From: Rariloculus sp963665575
GTDB taxonomy: Bacteria; Pseudomonadota; Gammaproteobacteria; Steroidobacterales; Rariloculaceae
DNA: 64,000 nucleotides
Direction of reading: 5' to 3'
Assembly: GCA_963665575.2 (NCBI GenBank)
Contig: CAXXDW010000002.1
Span: 103,073-167,072 of the forward strand
In this document: in pieces, positions 6,640 to 13,435 of the stretch
Layout: each line of letters starts with the position of its first letter
Numbering within the stretch: position 1 is the stretch's first letter
Notes under the pieces: model-generated
Told to the model about the DNA's origin: nothing
The model's input: only the letters and a program-made list of their open reading frames with translations
The model's database searches: none
Translations under genes and position numbers: made by a program

Positions 6640-6933
6640 TCAGGGTGTGGTCTCGGTTTGCCGCTCGATGCTGTCGAAGCGTTGATCGATGGAGTCGAAA
6701 CGGCGGTCGATGGCGTCAAAACGACGATCGATGGAATCGAAACGGCGGTCGATGGCGTCAAAACGACGATCGATGGAATCGAAGCGGAGGTCGATGGCGT
6801 CAAAACGGCGATCGATGGAATCGAAGCGGAGGTTAATCGAGTGGTGGCCGGACACCATCAGCGTTCCGAGCGCGACGCCCACACCGACGACGGTTACGCC
6901 GAGACCCATGATGGCCCAGATTTCCTTGCCCAC
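6640..6933 (-). CDS. membrane-anchored perfect-heptad coiled-coil protein
   Basis: 97 residues from a GTG start. One membrane helix (IMGLGVTVVGVGVALGTLMV, residues ~8-27) is followed by an almost uninterrupted chain of heptads RFDSIDR / RFDAIDL, with Phe and Ile at the core positions, then a short polar tail. Architecture is the same as the proteins at 3435 and 5008 though the sequence differs. The repeated DNA (21-base unit, 42-base higher period) would let the coiled coil grow or shrink by whole heptads. No enzyme motif; function unknown. Confidence 0.65.
   Translation of the reverse strand: MGKEIWAIMGLGVTVVGVGVALGTLMVSGHHSINLRFDSIDRRFDAIDLRFDSIDRRFDAIDRRFDSIDRRFDAIDRRFDSIDQRFDSIERQTETTP
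6668..6836 (-). repeat. 21-base tandem repeat encoding coiled-coil heptads
   Basis: About eight 21-base units alternate between two variants (GGAATCGAAACGGCGGTCGAT-like and GGCGTCAAAACGACGATCGAT-like), giving a 42-base higher-order period. They lie entirely within the reading frame of the gene at 6640-6933. Confidence 0.85.
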
Positions 6934-7072
6934 GCTGGAACACCGCGCTTACAAGTCATGACTGATGCTAGCACGCCGCCGCAGTAGGGCCGGTACTTCC
7001 AAATCTGGACGGTAGCTCGAGATTCTCCATAGGCTGGGAGGAGACACGCGCCCGACACGGTATCGTTCCCTA

Positions 7073-7101
7073 TTGGCGCAACTCACGCAGCGTACTATGC
7101 T
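7073..7101 (+). promoter_or_regulatory. probable sigma70-type promoter
   Basis: TTGGCG (7073-7078), 17-base spacer, TATGCT (7096-7101), 56 bases before the start of the gene at 7158. The rest of the 6934-7157 gap shows nothing else. Confidence 0.4.
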
Positions 7102-7157
7102 AGCCGGTCAGGCTGCTTACGCCGCCGCACACCACAACAAGCAGCGGGGAGACGATC

Positions 7158-8294
7158 ATGATCAGGTCCGGTCGCAGCGCTTTGGTGTTCGCGCTTGGCG
7201 CGTTGGCCGGTCTCGTCGGCGGCGCCGTTCTTGCCCAGTCGTCGATTCTGGCGACGGTTCCGGATCCGACGATCCCTTCGGACTTGCGCTCTGAGCCGGC
7301 GGAAACCATCGCGGCAGCGGCGCTCGACCCCGAATGGCAGGCGCCGCGCACGTCCTGGGGGGATCCGAGCCTCGACGGCGTCTGGACGAGCGACGACATG
7401 CGCAGCGTCCCGATGACCCGCCCCGAGCGCTTCGGCACGCGCGAGTCGCTCGACGAGGAGGAGTTCTTCGCGCGGGCGAGCCAGGACGAAGGCCTGCACG
7501 ACGACGCGGTCAATGTCGGCGCCTTCCTGCAGCACGAGTACGGCGTTCGCAGCTTCGGCTGGACGTCGATGATCGTCGATCCGCCGGACGGCCGCATGCC
7601 GGCGCTGACCGAGGCCGGCCGGGCCATCAACGCGTCGCGGACCCGCGGCACCTACGGTCCCGGTCCCTTCGACAGCTTCGCGGACTTCTCGCTCTACGAC
7701 CGCTGCATCACGCGCGGCCCCATGGGCTCGATAACGCCCTCGATCTACGGCAACGGTGTCAGGATCACGCAGGGTCCGGGTTTTGTCGCCGTGAGTTCCG
7801 AGATGGTCCACGAGACGCGGATCATTCATCTTGGCGATACTCCGCCGCTTGACGACGGACTGCGGCAGTTTCCGGGCAGCGCGCGCGGTTACTGGGAGGG
7901 CGACACGCTCGTGGTCGAGTCGCGCAACTTCACCGACAGGACGAGCGCCGCGCGGGTGCCGACCAGCTCCGAATTCGTGCTCACGGAGCGATTCACGCGC
8001 GTGGATCCCGAGATGATCGAATACGTCGCAACGATCGAGGACCCGGTCACGCTCACGGCGCCGATGACGCTGCGGCTCATGCTCACGACTCAGCCCGGCT
8101 ACACGCTGCTCGAGTACAACTGCCACGAGGGCAACCAGGCGGTACGCAACGCCCTGAGCGGCGAGCGCGTCTACGAGGTGCAGGTCGCAGAGGCCATCGC
8201 GAACGGCGAGCCGATCCCGGCGCGCGCGACCGAGCACACGCAGATCAGGAACGGCGAGCCCGACAGGCTCTTCAACATCAATCTCGGCGAATGA
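7158..8294 (+). CDS. secreted protein with WGDPSLDGVW and YWEGDTLVVE motifs
   Basis: 378 residues. A Sec signal peptide spans residues 1-27 (SALVFALGALAGLVGGAVLAQ); GGGGAGA-like purines precede the ATG. The mature protein has WGDPSLDGVWTSDDM near residue 67 and GYWEGDTLVVESRNFTDRT near 245, followed by an E-R-F-T-R strand and a VATIEDPVTL segment. The same motif set recurs in the genes at 9867, 29990 and 32179, so these are paralogues of one beta-rich exported family, widely annotated as hypothetical and often found beside DUF6152 genes. The function is not known to me; a periplasmic or surface role is supported only by the signal peptide. Confidence 0.8.
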   Translation: MIRSGRSALVFALGALAGLVGGAVLAQSSILATVPDPTIPSDLRSEPAETIAAAALDPEWQAPRTSWGDPSLDGVWTSDDMRSVPMTRPERFGTRESLDEEEFFARASQDEGLHDDAVNVGAFLQHEYGVRSFGWTSMIVDPPDGRMPALTEAGRAINASRTRGTYGPGPFDSFADFSLYDRCITRGPMGSITPSIYGNGVRITQGPGFVAVSSEMVHETRIIHLGDTPPLDDGLRQFPGSARGYWEGDTLVVESRNFTDRTSAARVPTSSEFVLTERFTRVDPEMIEYVATIEDPVTLTAPMTLRLMLTTQPGYTLLEYNCHEGNQAVRNALSGERVYEVQVAEAIANGEPIPARATEHTQIRNGEPDRLFNINLGE

Positions 8295-8321
8295 CGCTGC
8301 GCCGTCGTCGAAAGAACGGGA

Positions 8322-8526
8322 AGAGCCACGAAACAGCGGTCAGGCAAACATTGAGACGAGGCAGGAAACAGCGTTCAGGCAAACGTTGAGACGAGGCAGG
8401 AAGCTGTGGTCAGACAAACGTTGAGACGGCGCAGGAAACACCGTTCAGGCAAACGTTTGAACGAGGCAGGAACCAGTGGCCAGGCAGACGTTGACAGGAG
8501 ACAGGAAATGATCAGGCAAACGTTGA
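8322..8526 (+). repeat. six tandem copies of a 35-base unit that ends in the gene start
   Basis: CAGGCAAACGTTGA-type cores begin at 8341, 8376, 8411, 8446, 8481 and 8513 (periods 35, 35, 35, 35, 32). Each is preceded by GGCAGGAAA-like purines. The last copy is the ribosome binding site plus first codons of the DUF6152 gene at 8508, so the translation start region itself has been multiplied upstream. Confidence 0.85.
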
Positions 8527-8909
8527 AATACGGCGTCATCGTCCTCGGCGGCTGGCTCATGGCTACCGCGTCGCTGCAGGCACACCACTCGCTTGCCGCC
8601 ACCTATGCGATGGGCGACGAAGGGCAGGTGTCCGGAGCGTTCAAGGAGTTCAGGATCGTCAATCCGCACTCCTCGATGAAGATGGACGTGACGAATCACG
8701 ACGGCACGGTCACGGAATGGACCTTCACCGGCGGCAGCGTCAGCACGCTCGCGCGCCTCGGGCTCGGCCGGACCGGGCCGAACGCGCTCAGCCGCGGCGA
8801 CCCGATCACGGTCACCTACATGCCGGCAATCCGGGGCGAGACCCCCCTCGGGCTTTTGAAGACGATCACGTACGAAGACGGACGCGTGCTCGAATTCCGC
8901 GTGGATTGA
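8508..8909 (+). CDS. DUF6152-type secreted protein, predicted mature N-terminus His-His
   Basis: 133 residues. Signal peptide MIRQTLKYGVIVLGGWLMA..LQA is followed directly by HHSLAATYAMGD, so type I signal peptidase would leave HHS as the mature N-terminus. Later come FKEFRIVNPHSSMKMDV and a small beta barrel ending ITVTYMPAIRGETPLGLLKTI. The ATG at 8508 follows AGGAGACAGGAA; an upstream in-frame start at 8406 lies inside the tandem repeats. It is flanked closely on both sides by WEGDTL-type genes. The N-terminal His with a second His in NPH suggests metal binding, as in copper histidine braces; that is inference. Confidence 0.85.
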   Translation: MIRQTLKYGVIVLGGWLMATASLQAHHSLAATYAMGDEGQVSGAFKEFRIVNPHSSMKMDVTNHDGTVTEWTFTGGSVSTLARLGLGRTGPNALSRGDPITVTYMPAIRGETPLGLLKTITYEDGRVLEFRVD

Positions 8910-8914
8910 TCGCC

Positions 8915-10102
8915 ATGAACGCCAAGAAAACCATTATTGCGGCTGGCATCGCAGTCGGCGTGACCCTCGTGATCGGCGCGGCATCGACGGCCAGCGCGCA
9001 GAGCGGTACCGAGCGCGAGAGCTTCGAACCCTTCACGCCCGCGCCCGACGCCACGGATCTGAAGTCCGTGCTCTTCAACTGGATGTGGCACATGGGCATG
9101 CTCAAGGGCCACGACGAGCGCGACGTGGTCGCGACGCTCGAGTACCAGGGCACGGGGACGCTCGAGGTCGGCGGCGAGCCTTGCGCGCTCACGCGCTACC
9201 GGGTCAGCACGCACTACCAGTCGCTGGCGCAGCGCACCGACTATGCCTGCACGCTATCGGACGGGCAGGAGCACTCCAACATCGAGGTCGTGAGCGGGCT
9301 GTACGCCTGGGACGAAGACGTGCGCGGCGCCGGGATCGGCCGCACGGGCGGCCAGGCCACGCCGAGGCCCGAAACCGTCGAGGAACGGCTCATCCGCCTC
9401 TGGGCGAGTCCGCAGGGCGCACCGAAGGCGGCCGTGGCGGCGTCCGTCGAGACCTTCTGGCTCGGCGCCAACCCCGGAACGCTCTTCGACGACGGCATCA
9501 TGGAGTCGGGCGAGACCTCGCTGACCTGGGAGTCGGGCCAGGCGGTGCTCACGTTCCCGCTCATCGGCGTGCCGGGCGCGATGGCGACCGCGACCCTCGA
9601 CGCGCTCTACATGACCGAACGCGTCCTGGTCGCGCACGGCGACAACACGACCGAGTTCAACTACGGCGATTACGGGGACTGGAACAACCCGCTGCACAAG
9701 ATCGAGGTGTTCCATGCCGGCGAGACACTCGAAAGGCTGAACGGCGAAGTCGTGCGCGAGCTTGCGACGGTCGAGACCGAAACCGGCAACGTCTACGTGG
9801 TCGCGCCGGTGCCGGCAAGCGTGCGCGCGGCGATCGGCGAGACGGCTGCGCTGCCAAGGGCCCGTCATGGCGAAGGTGGAACCGCCCGTCGACATGACCG
9901 TCCCGACGCCGCGTCTCAACGGCAAGCCCGACATGACGGGCGTCTGGGCGCATTCGGACCGCGTCGGCAACTACCAGACCGGCGGCGGGCGCCGCTGCGG
10001 CCCGACACAGAACGAGGAATGCAGCCGGCGCATCAACCAGACCGAGGACTACGCGCTCTACGCGCCGTCGCGCTTCGGCGGCACGGGTTACCCGCTGTAT
10101 GA
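8915..10102 (+). CDS. secreted protein, 5' part of a probably frameshifted gene
   Basis: The ATG at 8915 lies 5 bases after the DUF6152 stop. A signal peptide (KTIIAAGIAVGVTLVIGAASTASA) is followed by a domain of about 290 residues (LFNWMWHMGMLKGHDERDVV, TFWLGANPGTLFDDG, LHKIEVFHAGETLERLNGEV). Coherent protein sequence ends near 9858 (AIGETAALPR); the rest of this frame up to 10102 is the out-of-frame reading of the next feature and looks like random Arg/Ala-rich sequence. Removing one G from the GGG at 9858-9860 would fuse this to the frame of 9867-10661 and give a continuous two-domain protein of about 580 residues. The N-terminal domain's function is not recognised. Confidence 0.6.
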   Translation: MNAKKTIIAAGIAVGVTLVIGAASTASAQSGTERESFEPFTPAPDATDLKSVLFNWMWHMGMLKGHDERDVVATLEYQGTGTLEVGGEPCALTRYRVSTHYQSLAQRTDYACTLSDGQEHSNIEVVSGLYAWDEDVRGAGIGRTGGQATPRPETVEERLIRLWASPQGAPKAAVAASVETFWLGANPGTLFDDGIMESGETSLTWESGQAVLTFPLIGVPGAMATATLDALYMTERVLVAHGDNTTEFNYGDYGDWNNPLHKIEVFHAGETLERLNGEVVRELATVETETGNVYVVAPVPASVRAAIGETAALPRARHGEGGTARRHDRPDAASQRQARHDGRLGAFGPRRQLPDRRRAPLRPDTERGMQPAHQPDRGLRALRAVALRRHGLPAV

Positions 10103-10661
10103 ACCGGAATACTGGGACGAGATCCAGCAGCTCGACATGTGGACGAACCTCGAGGATCCCGTCATGACCTGCCAGCCGCTCGGGATTCCGCGCCACGGCG
10201 TGCCCAGGCGCATCTACCAGACCGGGAACGACATCACGTTCATCTACGGGCAGTTCGCCGACGCCGGCGGCGGCACGGGCGAGTACCGCATCATCCCGAC
10301 CGACGGCCGCGATCACGCGCCGAACGCGGAATACTCCTACACCTACATGGGCTCAACGGTCGGCCACTGGGAGGACGACACACTCGTGCTCGACTCGATC
10401 GGCTTCACGGATCGCACCTGGATCGGCCGCGGCGGCTTCTTCCACGCCGACCGCATGCGCGTCGTCGAACGGCTGACGCGGCGGGGCAACGCGCTGCTCT
10501 TCGACGTCACCATCGAGGACCCGGACGTGCTCGTCGAGCCCTACGTGATTCCGACCCGAACGCTCAGGCTCAACACGAACCCCGACGCGGGACTCCTGCC
10601 CGAGCGCGGCTCCTGCGAGATCTTCGAAGACGGAGCGATCGCCACGCAGATCCGGCACTAG
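9867..10661 (+). CDS. WEGDTL-family domain (3' part of the frameshifted gene)
   Basis: 264 residues if started at the ATG at 9867 (MAKVEPPVDMTVPTPRLNGKPDMTGVW), but the frame probably continues the gene at 8915 across a one-base insertion. It holds GKPDMTGVWAHSD, CQPLGIPRHGVPRRIYQ, FIYGQF, YSYTYMGSTVGHWEDDTLVLDSIGFTDRTWI and a VTIEDPDVLVEP segment, the same order as in the protein at 7158. There is no signal peptide of its own, which supports the fusion. Its TAG stop is part of the CTAG at which the IS element inserted. Confidence 0.7.
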   Translation: MAKVEPPVDMTVPTPRLNGKPDMTGVWAHSDRVGNYQTGGGRRCGPTQNEECSRRINQTEDYALYAPSRFGGTGYPLYEPEYWDEIQQLDMWTNLEDPVMTCQPLGIPRHGVPRRIYQTGNDITFIYGQFADAGGGTGEYRIIPTDGRDHAPNAEYSYTYMGSTVGHWEDDTLVLDSIGFTDRTWIGRGGFFHADRMRVVERLTRRGNALLFDVTIEDPDVLVEPYVIPTRTLRLNTNPDAGLLPERGSCEIFEDGAIATQIRH

Positions 10662-12270
10662 CAGCCTGTCGGACTTAGGGCGCCAGACGGGCTTGTCGGG
10701 GCACTTTGACAGCGATTCTCAGGGCTGGCGCGCATGGGTCCTCCGGCAGTGGATGCCAGGCAGGTGAGTGTTCCAGAGGCCGCTCACGGCGCCTCTTGGC
10801 GGTGGGGCGGGGTTCTGACGCCCGTAGGGCGCGCACACACTCCCCCGGATGCCCCGGTCATGCTGACATCAGGCTGTGCAAGCGCCTACAGTTGTAGGCG
10901 AGCATCACCAGGCCCCACTCGCCCTGCACCTTGTCGATGCCGCGCAGCAGGAACTGCCGGAAGCCCATCGCCTGCTTGACGATGCCGAACACCGGCTCCA
11001 CCGTCTGCTGGCGCAGCCGGTAACGGGCGCTGTGCTCCGGCTCAGCCATCTTCTTGCGCATCGCGACAACCCAGTCCGCGCGCACCTCCGGGCGCGGCCG
11101 GGGCGCAAGCAGTGGGCGGAAATCGTGTCGACGATGCCCCTCGGCGTGCGTCGCGACCAGCACCTCCATGCCGCGGGCCTCCAGTTCGGCGACCTCGCTA
11201 CCGGTCGCGTAGCCGTTGTCCGCCAGCACCTGTGTCGCGGTGCCGACCGACACCGGGATCGCTGCCACATCCGCCACCAACTCGCGGCGGTCGCTGGCGT
11301 TCGTACTCACCCGGGCACCCAACACCAACTGGCTACCGTCGGCATCCACCGCCGCCTGGGCGTTGTAGGCCTGACGGTACTCGTGCCGCTTGCTCTTGCG
11401 CATCAGCCCACTGTCCGCATCCGTCAGGTTGATCTGTTGCTTGCCTTCCGGCTCCTCCCGCGGCGGCTTGATGCGCGCCCCCTTGCGGCGCCCCGAACGA
11501 CGCTCCCGCTCCGCCACCTTGCGTTCGTATGCCGCGCGTTCCGTGGCCGCCGCAGCCTGCGCGCGCCGCTCCCGCTCCGCACAGGCCTTGTCCAGCTTCT
11601 CGCTCAGCCGTTCGCGCCGCGACAACTCCTCCGGCAGCGCTTGCGGATCCGGCGCGTCCTGCGCATCCTCTCGCTCCGCCTGTCCCAGCAACTGCTCGAT
11701 CTCCAGGCGCAACTGCGAGCGCAGTTCCCGCGCCCGGTCGTAGCGGAGGCTATGGCGCTTGTTCGCGTTCGCGTCCACCTTCGTGCCGTCCACGCTCACC
11801 GTCCCGACCCGCAACAGCTTCAACTCCCTGGCCAGCAGCAGAACCTGCTCGAACGCCTCCGCCACCGCCTCGAAGTTGTTGCGCCGGAACGCGCAAATCG
11901 TGTCGTGGTCCGGGTGACAGTTCGACGCCACGTAACGCACCCCAATGTCCCGGTACGTCGCCCGCTCGATGCGCCGCGATCCAAACAGCCCGTTCGCGTA
12001 GCAGTACACCAGCAGCGCCAGCATCATCCGCGGGTGGTACTGGGCCGATCCCGTGCCGCGCTCGTTTACCACGAACGCATCCATCGGCACCCGCTCCACC
12101 GCTTCCAGCACAAAGTGCGCCAGGTCGTCTGCCGGCAGCCACTCCCGCATGTCTACCGGCAGCAGATACAGTTGCGACTGATCACCCGGTACGAACTTCG
12201 CCATCACACCAACCCCCAATCAGGCGCAGTACCTCAATTGTAGAATCACCGCCCTAAGTCCGACAGGCTG
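10662..12270 (-). mobile_element. IS1182-like insertion sequence, copy 1
   Basis: 1609 bases bounded by perfect inverted ends CAGCCTGTCGGACTTAGGGCG, with CTAG on both sides (10658-10661 and 12271-12274), either a 4-base target duplication or a palindromic target. It contains one transposase on the minus strand and about 195 bases of non-coding DNA after it. Its length and transposase are the same as those of the copy at 61563-63171, so it moved recently. The left CTAG supplies the TAG stop of the upstream gene. Confidence 0.9.
10858..12204 (-). CDS. IS1182-family DDE transposase (copy 1)
   Basis: 448 residues, starting at the ATG of MAKFVPGDQSQLYLLPVDM, which follows a strong GGGGGTTGG ribosome binding site; GTG or TTG codons further upstream are less likely. 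The N-terminal DUF772-type domain (DDLAHFVLEAVERVPMDAF) is followed by the first catalytic Asp in SVDGTKVDANANK (~165), a charged coiled segment (~185-265), the second Asp in VLADNGYATGSEV (~330) and the Glu in RQQTVEPVFGIVKQAMGF (~410). All are in place, so it looks active. It is identical in protein sequence to copy 2. Confidence 0.93.
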   Translation of the reverse strand: MAKFVPGDQSQLYLLPVDMREWLPADDLAHFVLEAVERVPMDAFVVNERGTGSAQYHPRMMLALLVYCYANGLFGSRRIERATYRDIGVRYVASNCHPDHDTICAFRRNNFEAVAEAFEQVLLLARELKLLRVGTVSVDGTKVDANANKRHSLRYDRARELRSQLRLEIEQLLGQAEREDAQDAPDPQALPEELSRRERLSEKLDKACAERERRAQAAAATERAAYERKVAERERRSGRRKGARIKPPREEPEGKQQINLTDADSGLMRKSKRHEYRQAYNAQAAVDADGSQLVLGARVSTNASDRRELVADVAAIPVSVGTATQVLADNGYATGSEVAELEARGMEVLVATHAEGHRRHDFRPLLAPRPRPEVRADWVVAMRKKMAEPEHSARYRLRQQTVEPVFGIVKQAMGFRQFLLRGIDKVQGEWGLVMLAYNCRRLHSLMSA

Positions 12271-12450
12271 CTAGCTCTCTTTTCCCTGATGCAGGCGCCG
12301 GCGACCTCAAGGTTGTCGCTCTCGCGATTGGCCAGGTCGTGTGCCGCAGCCAGCTTGGCGGTAGACGTTTCTGGCGTTGTTGGCCAGAAGTAGTCGTTGC
12401 AATGTCCGGCGATCTGCCGTACGTTTGAGTTCGGCAGAGGAGATCGTCAG

Positions 12451-12762
12451 ATGTTGGACTTTCGCGATTGGGCGGTGGACATTGAGGGACCGAAGACCGC
12501 CCGAATGGAGCAACGCACCAAACCACACGTCAAGGCACAGATCCAGCAGGCTGCGGCGCTGCTGGGCGTTGACGAGACGACGTTCGTGACCAGCGTGGCG
12601 CTTGAGCGTGCCCGCAAGACGATCGAGGATCATGAACGTACGCTCCTCTCGGCCGAAGACCACGCCGTCGTCCTCGCCGCGCTTGACGACCCTGACGAAC
12701 CAACCGAGGAACTGCGCGAAGCCATGGCGCTACACCGGGAACGGGTAGCGCATGGCCGATGA
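12451..12762 (+). CDS. TacA-type (DUF1778) antitoxin
   Basis: 103 residues. KTARMEQRTKPHVKAQIQQAAALLGVD and TFVTSVALERARKTIEDHERTLLS form the RHH DNA-binding half of DUF1778 antitoxins; the second half (AVVLAALDDPDEPTEELREAM) wraps the acetyltransferase toxin. AGAGGAG 9 bases upstream supports the ATG at 12451. It overlaps the toxin gene by 11 bases. The 180 bases between it and the IS hold at most a poor remnant of another antitoxin (GDLKVVALAIGQVV). Confidence 0.85.
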   Translation: MLDFRDWAVDIEGPKTARMEQRTKPHVKAQIQQAAALLGVDETTFVTSVALERARKTIEDHERTLLSAEDHAVVLAALDDPDEPTEELREAMALHRERVAHGR

Positions 12763-13303
12763 GGCCGCCCCGGATCGACAAGCGCTAGTCATCGAACCTC
12801 TCGACCCGGGCAGACACGATCGCCGATCGTTCTCCTGCGGGACCATCCGGCTGGACAACTTTCTCAAGCGGACCGCCCGAAAGCACCACGCGGACGACTT
12901 CACGCGTGTGTGGGTCGCGACCGATGGCCGCCGCCCTCGCATTCTCGGTTGGTATGCCCTGAATGCCCACTCTCTTGAAGTCAGCGACCTCCCGGTCGAC
13001 CTGGCGCGGCGTGCACCACGTCACGGCGTCATCCCGGCCGTGTACCTCTTGATGATCGCCGTCGACCACCGCCACCAGGGCCGGGGCATTGGCCGAGTTC
13101 TCATGGCTGATGCGTTGAAACGCGTTGCTTGTGCAGCCGACCAGGTTGGCATAAGGGTCGTGGTGCTTGATGTCATCGAGGACGGAGGAGACGAATCCAC
13201 GGCAAGTCGCTTGGCGTTCTATGGTGCCATCGGGTTTCAGCCGCTACCCGCCCGCCCGCTCAGGATGTTCATCGGCGTCGAGACGATACGCGGAGCCTTG
13301 TAG
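12752..13303 (+). CDS. GNAT acetyltransferase toxin (TacT-like)
   Basis: 183 residues, overlapping the antitoxin by 11 bases. FSCGTIRLDNFLKRTARKHHADDFTRVWVA is the N-terminal signature of TacT/AtaT toxins, and VDHRHQGRGIGRVLMADALKR carries the acetyl-CoA pyrophosphate loop (Q-x-x-G-x-G). The C-terminal AFYGAIGFQPLP provides the conserved Tyr that acts as general acid. These toxins acetylate the amino group of charged tRNAs and stop translation. The pair looks complete. Confidence 0.88.
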   Translation: MADEAAPDRQALVIEPLDPGRHDRRSFSCGTIRLDNFLKRTARKHHADDFTRVWVATDGRRPRILGWYALNAHSLEVSDLPVDLARRAPRHGVIPAVYLLMIAVDHRHQGRGIGRVLMADALKRVACAADQVGIRVVVLDVIEDGGDESTASRLAFYGAIGFQPLPARPLRMFIGVETIRGAL

Positions 13304-13435
13304 CGGAAGAGTGCGGGTAGCGTTGCCCGTCGCGAAAAAGCGCTGCATGAACGCCAGGCGTGTGAACTGCCAATTTGGCATCAATTGGTAGTTAATTGAC
13401 GTTTCGCCCGGGTTCGCGCCCAGGCTCACAGTCGC

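Noticed and set aside
8322..8526. CRISPR-like regular spacing of repeats
   Set aside because: Units are directly adjacent 35-base tandem copies without unique spacers and no cas genes are present.
10876..12243. 455-residue open frame antisense to the transposase (and its twin at 61590-62957)
   Set aside because: Arg/Leu/His-rich composition, no start signals and exact overlap with a well-supported transposase; a shadow of GC-rich codon bias.
12275..12450. Possible HigA-like fragment (GDLKVVALAIGQVVCRSQLGG) between the IS and tacA
   Set aside because: The similarity is short and without a start or helix-turn-helix; it may be chance.
13368..13380. TGCCAA-T-TTGGCA palindrome between tacT and the DUF4153 gene
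   Set aside because: It is downstream of both convergent genes, so it is not an obvious operator, and it has no loop or T-run for a terminator.
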